This document shows, piece after piece, positions 61,120-64,000 of a stretch of DNA of 64,000 bases. Numbering within the stretch: the stretch's first letter is position 1; each line of letters begins with the position of its first letter. The notes beneath the pieces are model-generated. The model was not told the DNA's origin. It saw nothing but the letters and a program-made list of their open reading frames with translations, and searched no databases. This DNA comes from Blepharisma stoltei. Taxonomy: Eukaryota; Ciliophora; Heterotrichea; Heterotrichida; Blepharismidae. The DNA is taken from the NCBI GenBank assembly GCA_914767885.1, contig CAJZBQ010000020.1:992001-1056000 (forward strand), in the 5' to 3' direction. The translations under genes were made by a program, and so were the position numbers.

Positions 61120-62578
61120 ATGAGCATGGAATTAGAAGATGAAGTTGTATGCGAGCTTGATGTAGTATTAAACTCCCAATCAGAAGGCCAGCTATTTTTA
61201 ATCCAATACCCTCTTCGACCTCGATACCGACCTTATGGCGACCAAGGCACTCTATCTTCTGGCAAAATCGGAGCCAACTCTTTACAATTAAATTATACTC
61301 TAAACTCATCTGGTCCTAATTATGATAAAAAATCCAACGAATTCAATCACAAAGAACAGACTCTCCAAAGCAAAACCATTGTCCCTTTAAATGACTATTG
61401 GATTGGAGTAATCAGAGAAAACACTCTTTCGCTTTCTCCATTAGAAAAAGTCTATCAAATGAGACCTGCAATGGACTATGTTGACGCTTCGACCAAGACA
61501 AGATATATTGAAGACAAAGATGAAGAAGAAAATCTAAAAGCTGAAAAAGAGTCTAAGAAAATGAGGATTTTTAAGAAAAAAAAGAGCACATAAGGTAGAT
61601 TATATTATCTTAGATTAAAAGCTGTAATGGGTCTTCAGGGTTTATATTTCAGTCCCTCTCTGCATTCAGGCTTTGGTGATGTCGACAGAAAAGTGCATAA
61701 GTTCGACCCGGTGCTTAGAGCGGCGTCAACATCTATCGGGGAGATGCACCCAGGCACTTCCTTGGGAAACTCCTAGAAGAGGCGGCCGAATCCTCCTTCA
61801 GTGCTCAATTACCCTTCGCATTCAGAAGTGTAGAGTTTCTTATGGACTCTGGTCTACTTGTCTCTGAGTCATGGTAAAAAACCCTGTCGTGGTGTCCCGA
61901 CCAGGATAAGAAGCACATAAGGTAGAAGAAGAAGAAAAATTGAAGCCTGTCGAAGTTTTAGATATGAATAATGAATCAAGTATAGAAGCTTTTGAAAGCT
62001 TGATACCTAAAAATTGTGAAGAAATTGAAATAACTACAAATTCAGCTGAATATGTGGCTAATCTTTTGCCTGAACAAACAAAAAATTTTGGGTTCAGAAA
62101 TACATTAAGAGAAATGCCAATATCACTTCAGGTTGAAGAAATATTAAAAAAAGCTGAAGTCATTAGTTATGAATTTCTAATTGAAATGTTAGGAAAAAAT
62201 GACTCAAGAATAGATCAAGCTTTATCTCAGAAAGCTACAATTATTAGGGGCAGGTGGGTATGCAAAAGTGACTTATTGCAGCTTGGGGATTCTGAAAAAA
62301 TCAGAGACGTCTGTTTAGCGATATTATTTTCAAAAGGATTTTTAGAAAAATCAAAGTATTTTATATATAGGCTTGTCCAATCATTTAAAGATTTACACAA
62401 AATTAGCTCAATAATTACAAAAATCGCAGTAAAAGAGGCTTCGAAATGGTTTCTTAAAGGAGAAGAAGGAATGATGTAATCATTATTTAGAGATGAAAGG
62501 TTAGAAGCTAAAAGCAATGAGTATTGGAAACAAAAAATGAAAACTTTCAAAAAAGAATTTCCTGAGCTTTTTAATTAG
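61120..62578 (+). CDS. RPC5: RNA polymerase III subunit RPC5 (POLR3E/Sin-like)
   Basis: ATG 61120 to TAG 62576-62578. The N-terminal part has the RPC5 pattern: EDEVVCELDVVLN, QLFLIQYPLRPRYRPYG, then SLQLNYTL and RPAMDYVDAST. A retroposon insert (about 61572-61917) and a 15-nt intron (62476-62490) are removed. The second half has winged-helix-like parts: GKNDSRIDQALSQKATIIRG, RWVCKSDLLQL, EKIRDVCLAILFSKGFLEKS. RPC5 pairs with RPC4 in a TFIIF-like heterodimer of Pol III. The exact repair of the insert is ambiguous: simple loss of one target duplicate does not keep the frame, but a TA-to-TA cut does. Confidence 0.8.
61572..61917 (+). mobile_element. Retroposon-like insert R6 with 15-bp target duplication
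   Basis: AGCACATAAGGTAGA occurs at 61585-61599 and 61912-61926 around a GC-richer ~312-bp insert. Excising one duplicate leaves a stop (KKKST-stop) and a frame offset. Cutting from TA 61572-61573 to TA 61918-61919 gives RIFKVEEEEKLKPVE in frame, deleting 346 bp. Confidence 0.75.
62476..62490 (+). other. 15-nt intron
   Basis: GTAATCATTATTTAG with in-frame TAA. Removal gives EEGMIDERLEAKSNEYW and a further 28 codons to TAG. Confidence 0.82.
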
Positions 62579-62759
62579 GCAGAATAATTTTAATTTTATT
62601 ATACCCAATAAATTTATTATTTGTTAAACGTAAGGTTAATGCCAGCCATCTTCAGCAAGCCAAACATGGGTTCGGCTTATCACACAAGTCAATACTAGGC
62701 TTTTTACTAATAAAGAAAGTCAAATATGCAAGAATTTAATTTAATTGGCTATTTTTAAT

Positions 62760-63331
62760 AATGAATTAAAATGGCGGTGGCGAACCAGCCCTTTTTCTCA
62801 ACACCTGTAGCCGACATCCCACAGGGTGGCAGGGACCTCATGGAAGGGATTTTGCGCTCGGTATGTGTGTATCGGCTAGGTTATTCCTTGGCACAGTGGA
62901 AGGAAACGTCAAATTTGGTTGACCGCAGCTCATTCTGATGCCAGGGTTTTTACCTTAGGGGAAATGGTTTCCAAGGTTGGAAAGGGGAGGCTCAGCTATA
63001 CCAAGGACTTCCACTTGGCCAATTGGGCAACTTCCTAGCGTGAAACTGGGCGTTACGTCCCAGGCTTTGGATTTCCATTTTGGCCGACAGTTCTACTAAA
63101 AATTTGTTTTTCAAATTTTCGGAATGGACAACTCTGTTGATGTACTGCACTGTGGCGCAACTCATCCAACTTCGGGTAGCGAGTGCACATCCTCGTCCGA
63201 AAGAAGCAGCACTTTGAAAGCCGTGAGACGGTTGGTGGTGAACAACCGAGTGAAGCGTTACGGGTGAAGGTACGCCCTTAGGTGGGAATTACAGCGGATT
63301 CTCTATATATTAAATTAATGTTAATCTTAAT
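62760..63331 (+). mobile_element. Retroposon-like insert R7 with 12-bp target duplication
   Basis: GCTATTTTTAAT at 62748-62759 and 63332-63343 flank a 572-bp GC-rich insert starting ATGAATTAAAATGGCGGTGG and ending in an AT tail. Its right duplicate contains the stop codon of the minus-strand gene. Shares the CCGTGAGACGGTTG region with R4, in opposite orientation. With 62579-62759 this fills the intergenic stretch; no gene is seen in it. Confidence 0.85.
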
Positions 63332-63338
63332 GCTATTT

Positions 63339-64000
63339 TTAATCGACATGCTGATGAAGAATTGCTGGAATAAGAGTGGACCATCCTAGCTGAATTTTTT
63401 CTTTCATTGCATCCAAAATGTCTCCACAAGGATCAAGATTAACTAGATATGTAACTTTGCATCTAGTATCGCTAATCGGCTCAATATATAAAGTTGACAG
63501 ATTGAGGGTTGCTCTAACGCATCCTTCTGTAATAGGCACTTCAGGCACTTCTAAACTCTTTTCAAATATGACATATGAGTTTCCTCTGGTCCTGTAATCC
63601 TGAATGTAAATAAATTCTCTATTGGTTACTGGCCATTTCATCTGGAGAACAATGAAAATTAATTTTAGACTGCCCTCTTCAGCGACGATTTCAGCACTGG
63701 CAGGACCGTCATCAGCTATAGGGTTTATACTGTAAAACTTCTTTTAGCTAGCTCAAGACATTCCAAAAAAGTCTAATATTGGCATAATCAAGGAAAATCT
63801 GCCATAATAAATGGATTTGCCCGATTTTAATGTTAGTATAATAATGACTTGGAAGCATTTAGATTTCTTCAGAACCCCAAAGTCTAGGGCAAGTAAAATA
63901 AAATCGTCCCTATACAAGGTTTCCTTTGCCCCATCTAGTTTCAAGAGGCATTGAGATGAAAAAGTTAAACATTTCTTCAGCAGAGTGAGCAAACTCAGTT
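63339..64000 (-). CDS. START-domain lipid-transfer protein, N-terminal part beyond the window
   Basis: The C-terminal ~170 residues are clear: KKFYSINPIADDGPASAEI, LKLIFIVLQMKWPVTNREF, EKSLEVPEVPITEGCVRA, YIEPISDTRCKVTYLVNLDP, CGDILDAMKEKIQLGWSTL, then TAA 63341 region. This is the START pattern (PVTNRDF, VRA, D.GG.(I/L)P). Upstream at ~63750-63990 are further pieces of the fold in changing frames (AEEMFNFFISMPLETRWG, then DFFGMSWAS), so at least one small insert or intron lies there that I could not place. START domains carry sterols, phospholipids or ceramide. Confidence 0.75.

Noticed and set aside
61690..61720. Pol III B-box-like GTTCGACCC in insert R6, hinting at a tRNA-derived SINE
   Set aside because: No convincing A-box at the proper distance was found; left as a retroposon-like insert without named origin.
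1..64000. CRISPR arrays, bacterial operons, Shine-Dalgarno sites
   Set aside because: The repeats are dispersed MITEs without regular spacers, and genes are eukaryotic with introns; no prokaryotic feature is supported.

Overview
The window looks like germline (micronuclear) DNA of a heterotrich ciliate, most likely Blepharisma or a close relative. Four things point there. (1) TGA is read as Trp at conserved positions in many genes, while only TAA and TAG end genes. (2) Introns are 15 nt (one is 16 nt), GT...AG, and removing them restores conserved domains. (3) Genes are short-spaced and AT-rich. (4) Almost every gene is interrupted by DNA that makes no sense unless it is removed precisely: short TA-bounded inserts of about 64-250 bp, terminal-inverted-repeat MITEs of about 220-800 bp, retroposon-like inserts with 10-16 bp target duplications, and long palindromes. 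I recall that MITE-type internal eliminated sequences (IESs) are described from the Blepharisma germline. The genus call is an inference; the rest is read from the sequence.

Layout. 0-6.6 kb: the end of a possible C1q/TNF-like gene, a PHD-DDT-WHIM-PHD chromatin gene, a small unknown gene and a RING/IBR protein. 7-15 kb: a tubulin-tyrosine-ligase-like gene, a C2-PX gene, a 3-ketoacyl reductase-type SDR and a FYVE-like coiled-coil gene. 15-24 kb: a SAPS (PP6 regulatory) gene, a beta-propeller gene and a large RCC1-type gene. 24-32 kb: an ENTH/epsin gene, a coiled-coil gene, a MAK/ICK-type kinase and a Pumilio protein. 32-45 kb: a small frataxin-like gene, an ankyrin gene, two coiled-coil genes and a UBXN11-like SEP-UBX gene, with a local cluster of CACGTG-bearing palindromes. 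45-54 kb: a SAM-domain gene, a PROPPIN (Atg18/WIPI) gene and a tandem pair of related unknown genes with a third relic. 54-64 kb: an unknown gene, a NEK kinase, an RNA polymerase III RPC5 subunit and a START-domain gene running off the window end. The genes look like ordinary housekeeping, ciliary, membrane-traffic and chromatin genes, with no visible operon logic.

The notable system is the insert population. MITE families A (about 21 copies), B, C, D and E have different subterminal sequences but share a C-run/G-run end (CTCCCC...GGGGAG), and nearly all sit between identical T-N-A triplets (TAA, TTA, TCA or TGA). At 15 coding insertions, deleting the element plus one TNA copy restores the reading frame and the expected domain. 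At the TCA and TGA sites there is no TA dinucleotide at the boundary. Elements are nested up to three deep inside exons: retroposon > MITE C > MITE A in UBXN11, and MITE A > MITE E > retroposon in the NEK kinase. Spans given for genes run from start codon to stop codon across these inserts.
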